Shown here piece after piece: positions 25,750-34,566 of a DNA stretch of 64,000 nt. The stretch lies in assembly GCA_902581405.1 (NCBI GenBank), contig CACHOJ010000001.1, positions 248,001 to 312,000 on the forward strand, written 5' to 3'. The translations under genes were made by a program, and so were the position numbers. The notes beneath the pieces were generated by a model. It was not told the origin of the DNA. It saw only the letters and a list, made by a program, of their open reading frames with translations, and ran no database searches. Each line of letters starts with the position of its first letter. Within the stretch, counting starts at the first letter, position 1. The DNA is from an uncultured Pelagibacteraceae bacterium. GTDB lineage: Bacteria; Pseudomonadota; Alphaproteobacteria; Pelagibacterales; Pelagibacteraceae.

Positions 25750-26492
25750 TGGAAATAAATTCGCTTTTTTTTATAAGTGTTGTTCCTGCTATTGTTTTAT
25801 ATGGGATTGCAAAATCTGGTTTAGGAGGTTCAATATCGTTGATATCTGTTCCTTTAATGACTGTTGTGATGCCATTACAACAAGCACTTGCTATAATTTT
25901 ACCAATTTTAATTTTCTCAGACATGATAGCTGTTTATCGATTTAGAAAGGAATTTAATCTAAATATCCTAAAGTTAATAGTGCCCTTTGCAGCTGTTGGA
26001 ATTATAATTGGTTCACTTACTTTTAGTTTTTTTTCTGAAAATTTATTAAAATTTATTGTTGGAATAATGGGTTTTTTATTTGCAGGACATTATTTTTTAT
26101 TTAAAAAAGAAAAAACAACCCCAGCAAAGCAAAATTTTTTAAAAGGTGCTATATGCTCAGCAATAGCAGGATTTTCAAGTTTTTGTGTACATGCAGGTGG
26201 AACTCCTACGAGTCTTTATTTATTACCATTAAGATTGAAAAAAGAAGTTTACGTTGGAACAAGAATTATTTTTTTTAGCTGTGTTAATCTGATAAAATTA
26301 CCCTTGTACATTTATTTATCTATGATGAATTTTGATACTCTGTATCAATCTATTTCTCTTTTTCCCTTAGCTATAATTGGGATATTTATTGGATATAAAT
26401 TATTAAAAATTATAGAAGAAAATTTATTTTATAATATCCTTTATGCATTAATTCTTTTAAGTAGCACTAAACTCATTATAGACTTTATTTAA
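25749..26492 (+). CDS. TSUP-family (TauE/SafE) membrane transporter
   Basis: The 247-residue polytopic protein has the TSUP opening AIVLYGIAKSGLGGSISLISVPLM and a second glycine-rich repeat AGFSSFCVHAGGTPTSLYLLP, giving the two-repeat, roughly eight-helix architecture. Members move sulfite, sulfonates, sulfoacetate or other organic anions. No sulfur gene is adjacent, so the substrate is open. It ends five bases from the convergent AbrB-family gene. Confidence 0.88.
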   Translation: MEINSLFFISVVPAIVLYGIAKSGLGGSISLISVPLMTVVMPLQQALAIILPILIFSDMIAVYRFRKEFNLNILKLIVPFAAVGIIIGSLTFSFFSENLLKFIVGIMGFLFAGHYFLFKKEKTTPAKQNFLKGAICSAIAGFSSFCVHAGGTPTSLYLLPLRLKKEVYVGTRIIFFSCVNLIKLPLYIYLSMMNFDTLYQSISLFPLAIIGIFIGYKLLKIIEENLFYNILYALILLSSTKLIIDFI

Positions 26493-26497
26493 ATACT

Positions 26498-27568
26498 TTA
26501 AAAATTATCACTAAATTTTTTAAGTATAATTGGAAGAAAAGCTACAATTATTAATATTCTCAAAAAATGGTGATAGCTCACAAAAATTGGATCAATATTA
26601 TAAGCTACACTTATTACTACCATCTCATGTATGCCTCCTGGAGCAAAACTTAAAAATGTAGGAATGAAATCAAAGCCAAGAAATTGTAAAAAATAAGCCG
26701 TTACCATTGCAACAATTACAAGAATAGAACTCACCATAACCCCATGAAATATATAAAAAAATAATTCTTTCAATTTTAAACCATTCAATCTACTTCCAAG
26801 CGCTGTTCCTAAAAAAATAAAAGCAATATTTATTATAAAATCAGGAAATCTAGCATTTACAATTTCAAAAGTATAAAATAATCCCGACAAAGCCATTGCA
26901 CCCACAAGAATAGGAGACGGAATTTTAAGTTTCTTTAAAAATAGCGAAAATAAATAGCAAATAAAAATTAAAAATATTATTTCAAAATAATATCTAAGAT
27001 TGTAGATGTTATCGTAATTATATCCTTCGATTTCTGAAAAACCTAAATTACTTATAAATAAAATTGGCACAAAACTAACGATAAAAATTACTCTTGTTGC
27101 TTGTGGTATTAATACTTGCTTATGATTATCTTTTTTACCATATTCTAGGAGTGCTGCTGCAATTGGAACAAATGCACCTGGCAGAGCTGCTAAAGTAGCA
27201 ATAAATTTATCAAATTTACAAACTTTAACAAAATATAAACCAGCCAATATTGTACTTACAATTGTACATACCAACATTGCTACAGATGAAAATACCCACA
27301 AATGTATTTTGTATAATAAAGATACATTTAGTGTCCCGCCAAGAATTATTCCAACCATTAAAAAAATAGGATTTAATAATTTTGTGGGAAACTTTATGTC
27401 AAATTTTGTAAAAGCCACACAAAGATTCAAACCAAGAGAACCTAATAACCATGGCAAAGGTAGTCCAATTATAGTTCCAATATAACCACCAATAATACCA
27501 ATAGCGAGAGCTTTATAGCTGGCACCCAAATCTTTAAAAAAATTTTGAAATGATAAAGTATTTAACAT
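26498..27568 (-). CDS. AbrB-family membrane protein
   Basis: The 356-residue protein is a membrane protein of the AbrB duplication family (often annotated 'ammonia monooxygenase'), with IIGLPLPWLLGSLGLN near residue 35 repeated as IPSPILVGAMALSGLF near 215 and the late FAPGGIHEMVVIS. It has about ten helices. Function is poorly known in the whole family; it is not a DNA-binding AbrB nor an ammonia monooxygenase. It is divergent from the tctC gene. Confidence 0.85.
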   Translation of the reverse strand: MLNTLSFQNFFKDLGASYKALAIGIIGGYIGTIIGLPLPWLLGSLGLNLCVAFTKFDIKFPTKLLNPIFLMVGIILGGTLNVSLLYKIHLWVFSSVAMLVCTIVSTILAGLYFVKVCKFDKFIATLAALPGAFVPIAAALLEYGKKDNHKQVLIPQATRVIFIVSFVPILFISNLGFSEIEGYNYDNIYNLRYYFEIIFLIFICYLFSLFLKKLKIPSPILVGAMALSGLFYTFEIVNARFPDFIINIAFIFLGTALGSRLNGLKLKELFFYIFHGVMVSSILVIVAMVTAYFLQFLGFDFIPTFLSFAPGGIHEMVVISVAYNIDPIFVSYHHFLRILIIVAFLPIILKKFSDNF

Positions 27569-27582
27569 TTACGTAATCATTA

Positions 27583-27611
27583 TTGACACTAAATATAAAT
27601 CTATGTTTAAT
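27583..27611 (+). promoter_or_regulatory. Promoter of tctCBA operon
   Basis: A perfect TTGACA (27583-27588) is 17 bases from TTTAAT (27606-27611). Predicted start near 27618 gives a leader of about 28 bases ending in the ribosome-binding site AGAGAGGA before ATG 27646. Confidence 0.55.
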
Positions 27612-27645
27612 ATCGGGTATTATAATTATAATAAGAGAGGAAATA

Positions 27646-28626
27646 ATGAAACTAATTAAATCTTTAATTACAGTTTTATTCTCAACTTTGCTTTTAATTT
27701 CAGCAACAACTTCAAGCTCAGTAGCAATGGATAAATTGCACTTTGTAATCGGTGGTGGTGCTGGAGGTGGTTGGGATGGAACTGCTAGAGGAACAGGAGA
27801 AGCTTTAACAAAAGCTGGAATGTTAAAAAGTGCATCATTTGAAAATATGTCAGGTGGTGGAGGTGGAAAAGCTTTAGCTTATATGATTAACACAAAGCCA
27901 GCTAATACAATTCTAGTTCAATCAACACCATTGGTCTTAAGATCAATCACAAGACACAAAGGTTATGTAAAAGGTAATGGTACTTTATCTTATAAAGATG
28001 TTGTGCCAATTGCTGGAGTTATTGGTGATTATGGGGCTATTGCAGTAGCAAAAAGTTCACCTTTTAAAAACTTTAAAGATGTAGTTGATGCTTACAATAA
28101 AGATCCTAATTCAGTTAAGATGGCTGGTGGTTCTGTAAGAGGAAGCATGGACCATTTAATTGGCGCTTTAGCATTTCAAGCTGCAGGAGCTGACCCGAAT
28201 GCAGTTGCATACATACCATATGATGCTGGAGGAAAAGCATTAGCTGGACTTTTATCTGGGGAAACTCAAATTATATCAACAGGCTTAGGTGAATTGATGG
28301 GTGCAAGAGACCAAGTAAGAATTATTGGTATTACTGCTCCATCAAGAGTATCTGATGCTCCAGATGCGCCAACATTAAAAGAACAAGGATATGATGTTCA
28401 ATTCGTGAACTGGAGAGGTTTTTTTGGACCTCCAGGAATGAGCAATTCTGATAAATCAAAAATTGCTAAAATGTTAGGTGACGTACAAAAAACTCCTGAG
28501 TGGGAAACTGTAAGAGCAAGAAATGCATGGGTAAATATTTATAACCCAGAAGGAAAGTTTGTTTCTTTCTTAGAAAAACAAACTGAAGAAATGACAGCTC
28601 TTATGAAAAAACTAGGAGTAATTTAA
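27646..28626 (+). CDS. tctC: Tripartite tricarboxylate transporter substrate-binding protein (TctC/Bug family)
   Basis: The 326-residue binding protein has a signal peptide ending near residue 27 (SSSVAMD) and the Bug fold: LHFVIGGGAGGGWDGTARGTGEAL near residue 29-52 and, later, GGSVRGSMDHLIGALAFQAAGADP. ATG 27646 is chosen over one 63 bases upstream because it follows a strong AGAGAGGA site and begins the signal peptide. Bug proteins bind carboxylic acids and hand them to TctAB. First gene of tctC-tctB-tctA-amine oxidase. Confidence 0.93.
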   Translation: MKLIKSLITVLFSTLLLISATTSSSVAMDKLHFVIGGGAGGGWDGTARGTGEALTKAGMLKSASFENMSGGGGGKALAYMINTKPANTILVQSTPLVLRSITRHKGYVKGNGTLSYKDVVPIAGVIGDYGAIAVAKSSPFKNFKDVVDAYNKDPNSVKMAGGSVRGSMDHLIGALAFQAAGADPNAVAYIPYDAGGKALAGLLSGETQIISTGLGELMGARDQVRIIGITAPSRVSDAPDAPTLKEQGYDVQFVNWRGFFGPPGMSNSDKSKIAKMLGDVQKTPEWETVRARNAWVNIYNPEGKFVSFLEKQTEEMTALMKKLGVI

Positions 28627-28642
28627 TCTTTAAGATTATTTA

Positions 28643-28695
28643 AAAAAAGAGCAGTGAATATAAACACCACAAAAATTATATCACTGCTCTTTTTT
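28643..28695 (+). terminator. Terminator-like hairpin spanning the tctB start
   Basis: Bases 28643-28657 pair with 28681-28695 in a perfect 15-bp stem (core GAGCAGTGA/TCACTGCTC, flanked by A6/T6) with a 23-base loop and a terminal T run. The GTG start of tctB (28654) lies within the 5' arm. It can act as an attenuator between tctC and tctBA, and can also hide the start codon. Confidence 0.75.
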
Positions 28696-29124
28696 ATTTT
28701 CTCAGCATTCTATTTATATACTGCATACCAAATTCAAGTTTTTGCATTTGATGAAAATGCACCATTTAATGCTAGAACATTTCCAATTTATTTAGGCTAT
28801 GCAGGATTATTTTTTTCTGGGTTAAAGCTTATTCTACCTGAGCCTAACACCATAAAAGTAGACCATAAAAATCTAGAGTATAAAAAAACAGGGATACTTA
28901 TAGTAATTGCAATTATTTATGGGGCTACAATTTTAAAAGTTGGATACTTTTTAACAACATCTTTATTTTTATTTTCATCTTATTATTTTTTAGGTGAGAG
29001 AAGGTGGGTCTTAATGTTTTTATTATCTTTTCCCTTCGTGGCAGCTTTTATGTACCTTCTTCATGGTATTCTTGATATTTATTTAAGAGATCCATTTTTA
29101 CAATCAATCGGAGTTATGGGATGA
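28654..29124 (+). CDS. tctB: Tripartite tricarboxylate transporter small membrane subunit (TctB)
   Basis: The 156-residue protein has four membrane helices, the TctB architecture, with FNARTFPIYLGYAGLF near residue 38-53. It starts at GTG 28654; no other start would include the whole first helix. There is no good ribosome-binding site, and the start is buried in the stem of a terminator-like hairpin. It overlaps tctA by four bases. Confidence 0.88.
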   Translation: MNINTTKIISLLFFIFSAFYLYTAYQIQVFAFDENAPFNARTFPIYLGYAGLFFSGLKLILPEPNTIKVDHKNLEYKKTGILIVIAIIYGATILKVGYFLTTSLFLFSSYYFLGERRWVLMFLLSFPFVAAFMYLLHGILDIYLRDPFLQSIGVMG

Positions 29125-30617
29125 TCGAAGGAATTTTAATTGGATTAACCACAGCTCTTACACTCCAAAATATTTTAATGGTAATGGTAGGTTGTTTTTT
29201 TGGAACTATTATTGGAATGTTGCCTGGACTGGGTCCAATGACTGCCATTGCTTTAATGATACCAATTACTTATGGTTTTGACCCAGCAACTGGCTTAATT
29301 TTAATGGCTGGTGTTTATTATGGTGCAGTATTCGGAGGCTCTACATCATCAATATTGTTAAACGCTCCTGGCGTTCCTGGAACGGTTGCAACATCATTTG
29401 ATGGCTATCCAATGGCACAACAAGGAAAGGCAGGGAAAGCTTTAGCCATAGCCGCCTGGAGTTCATTTGCTGGTGGAACTTTGTCAGCAATTTATTTGTT
29501 ATTTATGGCTCCAAGTTTATCTAAAGTAAGTTTGTCATTCAGATCGCCAGATTATTTCGCTTTAATGATTTTAGGTTTAACTGCTATTGCTGCTTTTTCT
29601 TCTAAAGGTCAATTTTTAAAAGCAATGATGATGGTAGTATTAGGTTTAATGTTGGCTTCAGTTGGTCAAGATAGCTTATCAGATATTACAAGATTTACAT
29701 TTGACAACATGAACTTAACAGATGGAATAAGTTTTGTTCTTGTTGTAATGGCAACCTTTGCAATGAGTGAGGCGCTTACGATAATATTAAAAAGAAATGA
29801 TCCTACAAGCGCCGCAAAACAAGTTTCATTAACAGAACTTGGTTCGATTAAAATCAACAAAGAAGAAAGATCAAAAATGTACAAAACCATCCCTAGATCA
29901 TCAATAATTGGATTTTTAATTGGCGTATTACCAGGTGCTGGAGCAACAATTGCATCTTTCTTAGCTTATGGAATGGAAAGAAATGTAGTTAACGACGAAG
30001 AAAAAGAAAAATTTGGTAAAGGAAGTGTAAATGGTTTGTCAGCTCCTGAAACTGCAAATAATGCAGCTTGTTCTGGTTCATTTGTACCCATGTTGACACT
30101 AGGTATACCAGGAAGTGGAACTACAGCGGTTATGTTAGGTGCACTATTAGGTTTTGGAGTTCAGCCTGGACCAAGATTATATATGACAAATCCAGAAATT
30201 TTTTGGTCAATAATAATGTCAATGTATATAGGTATGGTTATATTATTGATTTTAAATCTTCCTTTAATTCCATATATTGCAAGAATTCTAGCTGTCCCTA
30301 AAAATTATTTAATACCTTTAATATTATTTTTCTCAGTTACAGGAATTTATGTAATGTCCTTCAATAACTTCGATATTTATTTAATGATTGGAATTGCAGT
30401 TGTCGCAACATTTCTAAGATTATATGATTTTCCTATGCCACCTTTAATACTCGCTTTTGTTCTAGGAGGTCTTATGGAGGAAAATTTAAGACGATCTTTG
30501 CTATTAAGTAACGGATCATGGGAGTTTCTATGGGACAGAACACTTACATTGTGTATTCTTTTAACGACAATTTTAATAGTTGCCTGGCATTTTTATAAAT
30601 CTATAATAAGAAAATGA
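29121..30617 (+). CDS. tctA: Tripartite tricarboxylate transporter large permease (TctA)
   Basis: The 498-residue permease has about twelve helices and strong TctA motifs: GTIIGMLPGLGPMTAIALMIPITYG near residue 28-52, YYGAVFGGSTSSILLNAPGVPGTVATSFDGYPMAQQGKAGKAL near 66-108, and IGVLPGAGATIASFLAYGMER and PMLTLGIPGSGTTAVMLGALL in the second repeat. It carries the solute across the inner membrane. The last codons overlap the amine-oxidase start by four bases. Confidence 0.97.
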   Translation: MIEGILIGLTTALTLQNILMVMVGCFFGTIIGMLPGLGPMTAIALMIPITYGFDPATGLILMAGVYYGAVFGGSTSSILLNAPGVPGTVATSFDGYPMAQQGKAGKALAIAAWSSFAGGTLSAIYLLFMAPSLSKVSLSFRSPDYFALMILGLTAIAAFSSKGQFLKAMMMVVLGLMLASVGQDSLSDITRFTFDNMNLTDGISFVLVVMATFAMSEALTIILKRNDPTSAAKQVSLTELGSIKINKEERSKMYKTIPRSSIIGFLIGVLPGAGATIASFLAYGMERNVVNDEEKEKFGKGSVNGLSAPETANNAACSGSFVPMLTLGIPGSGTTAVMLGALLGFGVQPGPRLYMTNPEIFWSIIMSMYIGMVILLILNLPLIPYIARILAVPKNYLIPLILFFSVTGIYVMSFNNFDIYLMIGIAVVATFLRLYDFPMPPLILAFVLGGLMEENLRRSLLLSNGSWEFLWDRTLTLCILLTTILIVAWHFYKSIIRK

Positions 30618-31963
30618 TAAACAGAAGAAAATTTCTAAAAACATCTTTATCGTCATTAGCATTATTAAGCCTACCTAAAATATCCCTTGCACAAAATAAT
30701 TACGATGTTGTAGTAATTGGTGCTGGAGCATCTGGATTAGCTGCAACTTCAAATTTAATGGCATCGGGCAAATCTGTACTATGTATTGAAGCAATGAGTA
30801 GAAAAGGGGGAAGATGCCACACTGATAATTCTATTTTTGGCGTTCCATATGATATGGGTGCTCACTGGTTACATCAATACAGTAAAAACCAAATAGCAGA
30901 ATTTGGCAAAAAACATAAAGATAAATTTAATATCTACAAAGCTAAAGAGCCTTTGATGATTTATGATGGAGAAAAGAAAATTAAGGGCTTTAAGCTTGGT
31001 TCACTGTATTCAAAAGTTGAAAAGAAACAATGGAAAAAAAATGATATTCCATCAAAAGATGAGCCTTTTATGAGCCAAATTCCAGAAAAATGGAAAAAGA
31101 ATAAATGGTTTCATTCTGTCCATCAATTGCTTGGTCCGTGTCAGCCAGCTGTGGACTTTGATGATTATACTTTAAACGATGGTCATACTAATGGGACACA
31201 TCAAGGCGAGGGAGATGGATATGTAAAAGAGGGATATGGAACTTTACTTGCCTATTATAGAAGAGATGTACCGGTTAAATTAAAAACTGTGGTAAATGAA
31301 ATTAAATGGGGCGGTAAAGGTGTGCAAATAGAGACAAATCAAGGAACAATAAGTGCAAAAACATGTGTAGTAACTGTTTCAGTAGCAGTATTAAACTCTG
31401 GAAAAATAAAATTTAGTCCTGCACTACCCCTAGGAAAATATGAAGCATTTGATGGCATAAGACTAGGAACTTACAATCACATTACATTTCAGCTAAAAGA
31501 TGATTTTTATAAAGAATACAAAGTGAAAAATGATACATATTTTGTAAACAGAATTGAAAATACAATAAATGGATCTCCTGCTGGTTCGTGTGCAACGCTT
31601 AAAATTTCAGGAACTAATATTTCATATTTTGATGTAGGAGGAAAATTTGCTCAGCATTTAGAGGCTGAAGGTAAAGATGCTTCTATTGATTTTGTATTAA
31701 ATAGGCTTCGATCAGCATTTGGGTCTAAAATTGATAAATATTTCATAAAAGCACATGTAACAGCATGGGGAAAAAACCCATTTACACTTGGATCATATTC
31801 AAGCGCCATACCTGGAAAGTCTCATTTAAGAAAAAAATTAAAAATACCAGTTGCAAACAAATTATTCTTTGCTGGTGAAGCAACTACAGGGGTTTTTGCA
31901 ACATGTCATGGAGCAGATCTAAGTGGTGAAAGAGCTGCGAAACAAGTTTTAAATTTTATTTAA
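30614..31963 (+). CDS. Tat-exported flavin-containing amine oxidase family protein
   Basis: The 449-residue protein begins with a twin-arginine signal (INRRKFLKTSLSSLALLSLP, cleaved near LAQ27), so it should reach the periplasm folded with FAD. VVVIGAGASGLAATSNL near residue 32 is the dinucleotide fold, GGRCHTD and DMGAHWLH follow, and LFFAGEATTG near the end is the conserved FAD contact of monoamine/polyamine oxidases. It overlaps tctA by four bases, placing it in the transporter operon. Substrate unknown; an amine converted outside to a product imported by TctABC is one reading. Confidence 0.9.
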   Translation: MINRRKFLKTSLSSLALLSLPKISLAQNNYDVVVIGAGASGLAATSNLMASGKSVLCIEAMSRKGGRCHTDNSIFGVPYDMGAHWLHQYSKNQIAEFGKKHKDKFNIYKAKEPLMIYDGEKKIKGFKLGSLYSKVEKKQWKKNDIPSKDEPFMSQIPEKWKKNKWFHSVHQLLGPCQPAVDFDDYTLNDGHTNGTHQGEGDGYVKEGYGTLLAYYRRDVPVKLKTVVNEIKWGGKGVQIETNQGTISAKTCVVTVSVAVLNSGKIKFSPALPLGKYEAFDGIRLGTYNHITFQLKDDFYKEYKVKNDTYFVNRIENTINGSPAGSCATLKISGTNISYFDVGGKFAQHLEAEGKDASIDFVLNRLRSAFGSKIDKYFIKAHVTAWGKNPFTLGSYSSAIPGKSHLRKKLKIPVANKLFFAGEATTGVFATCHGADLSGERAAKQVLNFI

Positions 31964-32379
31964 GTAATATAAATTTTATCTGATAAACCGTAACAAAGTA
32001 TAGCCATCATAATTAAAAAGACTGTGGGTGCTATAATGCCTTCATTTGTAACTTTTTCATTAAGACCAGTTTTATCAATTTTAAGCGAGTAGAAATTTGT
32101 TCCTAAAACACATGCATGTATAATAAATATTAAATTAAAAAATGCCCAAGTACCTTCAACTCCATTTGGTCTTACAAACATTATATAAATAGCCATTATT
32201 ACCCAACCAAGCATTAGTGCTCCAACAAATCTAACCATTACAGCTGCACTATGATCTATACCAAACTTATCCATAAATTTTTTGGTTCCAGCAATTGTTT
32301 GAAAACAATATGCAGCTATTCCTATAAAATGTGCAAGAAAGATAAGTAAGTAAAAAATGTTATTAAACTTCGCAATCAT
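31960..32379 (-). CDS. Four-helix membrane protein, unknown
   Basis: The 139-residue protein has four hydrophobic helices (roughly residues 7-28, 45-67, 75-97 and 115-134). FVRPNGVEGTWAFFNLIFI between helices 2 and 3 has no family I recognise. It lies 10 bases downstream of the glycosyltransferase gene on the minus strand and overlaps the amine-oxidase stop by four bases tail to tail. Confidence 0.65.
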   Translation of the reverse strand: MIAKFNNIFYLLIFLAHFIGIAAYCFQTIAGTKKFMDKFGIDHSAAVMVRFVGALMLGWVIMAIYIMFVRPNGVEGTWAFFNLIFIIHACVLGTNFYSLKIDKTGLNEKVTNEGIIAPTVFLIMMAILCYGLSDKIYIT

Positions 32380-32388
32380 ATTTCTATT

Positions 32389-33471
32389 TTATAAGATTCT
32401 CTTATATTTTTCAATTATCTTATCCCATAGAAAGTTTGTAGAATTAATTTTTGCTTCTTTGCCATACTCTAGATATTTATTTTCTTTAAAAAGAGTATCT
32501 ATACTTGCGTAAATATCTTCTAGTTTGTTACCATCGCATATTAAACCAGTTTTTTCATGAATTATTGCATCTGAAGCTCCTCCATCTTTACCTCCAATAG
32601 ACGGAATACCATATTGGGCAGCTTCAACATAGGCTATACCAAAACCTTCAACTGATTTTTTATAAATTATAGATGGCATTACGAAAATATTTGACTTAGC
32701 TAAAAGAGCATTTTTCAAATCTGATGGAATATCTTGTAAAAAAGTTACCTGATTATTAAGATTAAGTTCTATAACTAATTTTTTTAATTTTTCTTCCTCA
32801 TCTCCATACCCGATGCATGTATAAATTATATCTGGATAAATTTCTTTTAGGTTTCTAACAGCCATAATTACTTTTTCATGATTTTTTCTTTTATCAAATC
32901 TTGAAACTGTAATTAGTCTATTTTTCTTACCCTTTAATATTTCTTCAGCTTCATCTAAATATTTTTTTGGAACTTCAATTACTGGATCAATTCCAGGATT
33001 TATAACAACTATTTTTTTTTCATCTATGCCTAAGTCTATTGCTAAGTTTTTTGTATAATTTGAATTAGCAACAACATGATCCACGTTGTTTAAAACTGAT
33101 AAAACTTTTTTATTTAATCCAGACCCTCTAGGGTGATTTATTTCTTTAGAATGAATTAAACAAATTTTTTTTTTATTTGTTTTAATTAGTTCTAAACTTT
33201 TCCAATGATCAGCAATCAAACATTCTACATATTTATTATTTTCAAGATAATCGTTTATTAAATAAGATTTTCGATATTTTCTTATTAGCTTCATTCCACT
33301 TACTCTTTCAATAGAAAATGAAACAGAACTATCAAATTCTTCATGATTTTCGTGATAATCTGCAAATACTTTTATTAAATTAAGTTTTGCAAGAGATCTT
33401 GCCAATCCCCACATGAGATTTTGCATACCCCCTAACTCTGGTGGAAAAGTTCTAGTAATTAATAAATACAT
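32389..33471 (-). CDS. Family 4 glycosyltransferase
   Basis: The 360-residue GT-B enzyme opens with YLLITRTFPPELGGMQNLMWGLARSL, the N-terminal loop of GT4 retaining transferases. VVANSNYTKNLAIDLG and VVINPGIDP are in the middle, LITVSRFDKRKNHEKVI near residue 186 starts the nucleotide-sugar domain, and VEGFGIAYVEAAQYGIPSIG near 274-293 is the E-x7-E region. It probably builds envelope polysaccharide or a glycolipid. It follows the redoxin gene by six bases. Confidence 0.92.
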   Translation of the reverse strand: MYLLITRTFPPELGGMQNLMWGLARSLAKLNLIKVFADYHENHEEFDSSVSFSIERVSGMKLIRKYRKSYLINDYLENNKYVECLIADHWKSLELIKTNKKKICLIHSKEINHPRGSGLNKKVLSVLNNVDHVVANSNYTKNLAIDLGIDEKKIVVINPGIDPVIEVPKKYLDEAEEILKGKKNRLITVSRFDKRKNHEKVIMAVRNLKEIYPDIIYTCIGYGDEEEKLKKLVIELNLNNQVTFLQDIPSDLKNALLAKSNIFVMPSIIYKKSVEGFGIAYVEAAQYGIPSIGGKDGGASDAIIHEKTGLICDGNKLEDIYASIDTLFKENKYLEYGKEAKINSTNFLWDKIIEKYKRIL

Positions 33472-33477
33472 TATTTA

Positions 33478-34029
33478 TTAAAACCACTTGATACTGCAGC
33501 CCATACTTGGAAATTGTTCTTTTGGACCATTGTTTGATTTTGCAATCATTTTCATTGCATTTTTAAGTTCACTATCTCCACTTTCTATTGGTTTCAAATT
33601 TTTTAACTCTCTTATTCTTCCTCTATATTGAAGTTCAAGATTTTTATTGTAACCAAAAAAATCTGGTGTGCAGACAGCACCATAATTTTTTGCCACATCT
33701 TGAGTTTCATCAATTACATATGGAAAATTAAAATTATGATTTTTTGAAAATTTAACCATATTATCAAATGAGTCTTCTTCATATCTTTTTGGATCATTTG
33801 ACATTATTGCTATGGATTTAATTCCATCATTTTCTAATTCTTTACAGTCTTCTACAACATTTTTAATTACAGCTAGAACATAAGGACAGTGATTACAGAT
33901 AAACATAATTAAAGTTCCATTTTCACCTTTAGCGTCATTTAGTGAAATTATTTTATTTTCTATAGATTTAAGTTCAAAGTTGTTAGCTTTTTTACCGAAG
34001 TCACATATTGGTGTTTTAGTTAATGCCAT
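33478..34029 (-). CDS. Thioredoxin-fold redoxin (AhpC/TSA-like)
   Basis: The 183-residue protein has a peroxiredoxin/TlpA-like thioredoxin fold with Cys45-Asn-His-Cys48 (MFICNHCPYVLAV), a CxxC active site, a cis-proline-like CTPDFFGY segment near residue 120 and a final Cys in GCSIKWF. It has no signal peptide and is cytoplasmic. Such proteins are common thiol oxidoreductases with no defined partner. It is divergent from the gamma carbonic anhydrase with 20 bases between. Confidence 0.88.
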   Translation of the reverse strand: MALTKTPICDFGKKANNFELKSIENKIISLNDAKGENGTLIMFICNHCPYVLAVIKNVVEDCKELENDGIKSIAIMSNDPKRYEEDSFDNMVKFSKNHNFNFPYVIDETQDVAKNYGAVCTPDFFGYNKNLELQYRGRIRELKNLKPIESGDSELKNAMKMIAKSNNGPKEQFPSMGCSIKWF

Positions 34030-34049
34030 GATAAAAGACTATATAATTT

Positions 34050-34562
34050 ATGTTTTATGATTTAAAAGATAAAAAACCAAAAAACCTTGGCGAAAATTGG
34101 GTAGCGCCTAACGCTGTTATAATTGGAGATGTAACATTAGAAAAAAACTCAAGTGTCTGGTTTAATGCAACTCTTAGAGGTGATATCGAAAATATACATA
34201 TTGGAGAAGGTTCAAATGTACAAGATGGAAGTGTTTTACATACAGATCCAGGTTATCCATTAAAAATTGGAAAGAATGTAACCATAGGTCATTTAGTAAT
34301 GCTCCATGGTTGTACAATTGATGACAACTCTTTAATTGGAATAGGGGCTGTTGTACTTAATAAAGCCAAAATAGGAAAGAATTGTATTATTGGTGCAAAA
34401 TCATTAATTACAGAGAATAAGGAAATTCCTGATAACTCGTTAGTAATGGGTTCGCCTGGAAAAATTATTCGTCAGTTAACTGATGATGAAATTGAAGCAG
34501 TAAAACAAAATGCTATTAGATACCAAGAAAACTGGAAAAAATATTCAAAATCTATATTTTAA
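34050..34562 (+). CDS. Gamma-class carbonic anhydrase-like protein
   Basis: The 170-residue left-handed beta-helix protein has repeated hexapeptides (IIGDVTLEKNSSVWFNATLRGD, IHIGEGSNVQDGSVLH) and the three metal-binding histidines expected for the family: VLHTDPG, IGHLVMLHGC. MGSPGKIIRQLTDDEI near the end is a standard terminus of this branch. It may interconvert CO2 and bicarbonate, although many members bind metal without shown activity. It is five bases upstream of the secreted metalloprotease-like gene. Confidence 0.92.
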   Translation: MFYDLKDKKPKNLGENWVAPNAVIIGDVTLEKNSSVWFNATLRGDIENIHIGEGSNVQDGSVLHTDPGYPLKIGKNVTIGHLVMLHGCTIDDNSLIGIGAVVLNKAKIGKNCIIGAKSLITENKEIPDNSLVMGSPGKIIRQLTDDEIEAVKQNAIRYQENWKKYSKSIF

Positions 34563-34566
34563 AAAA

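Noticed and set aside
30068-30301. Plus-strand open frame within tctA
   Set aside because: Out of frame inside a well-conserved permease; Trp/Arg/Tyr-rich shadow translation.
34510-34566. N-terminal extension of the first HExxH protein
   Set aside because: It runs over the end of the carbonic anhydrase gene; the signal peptide starts at 34567.
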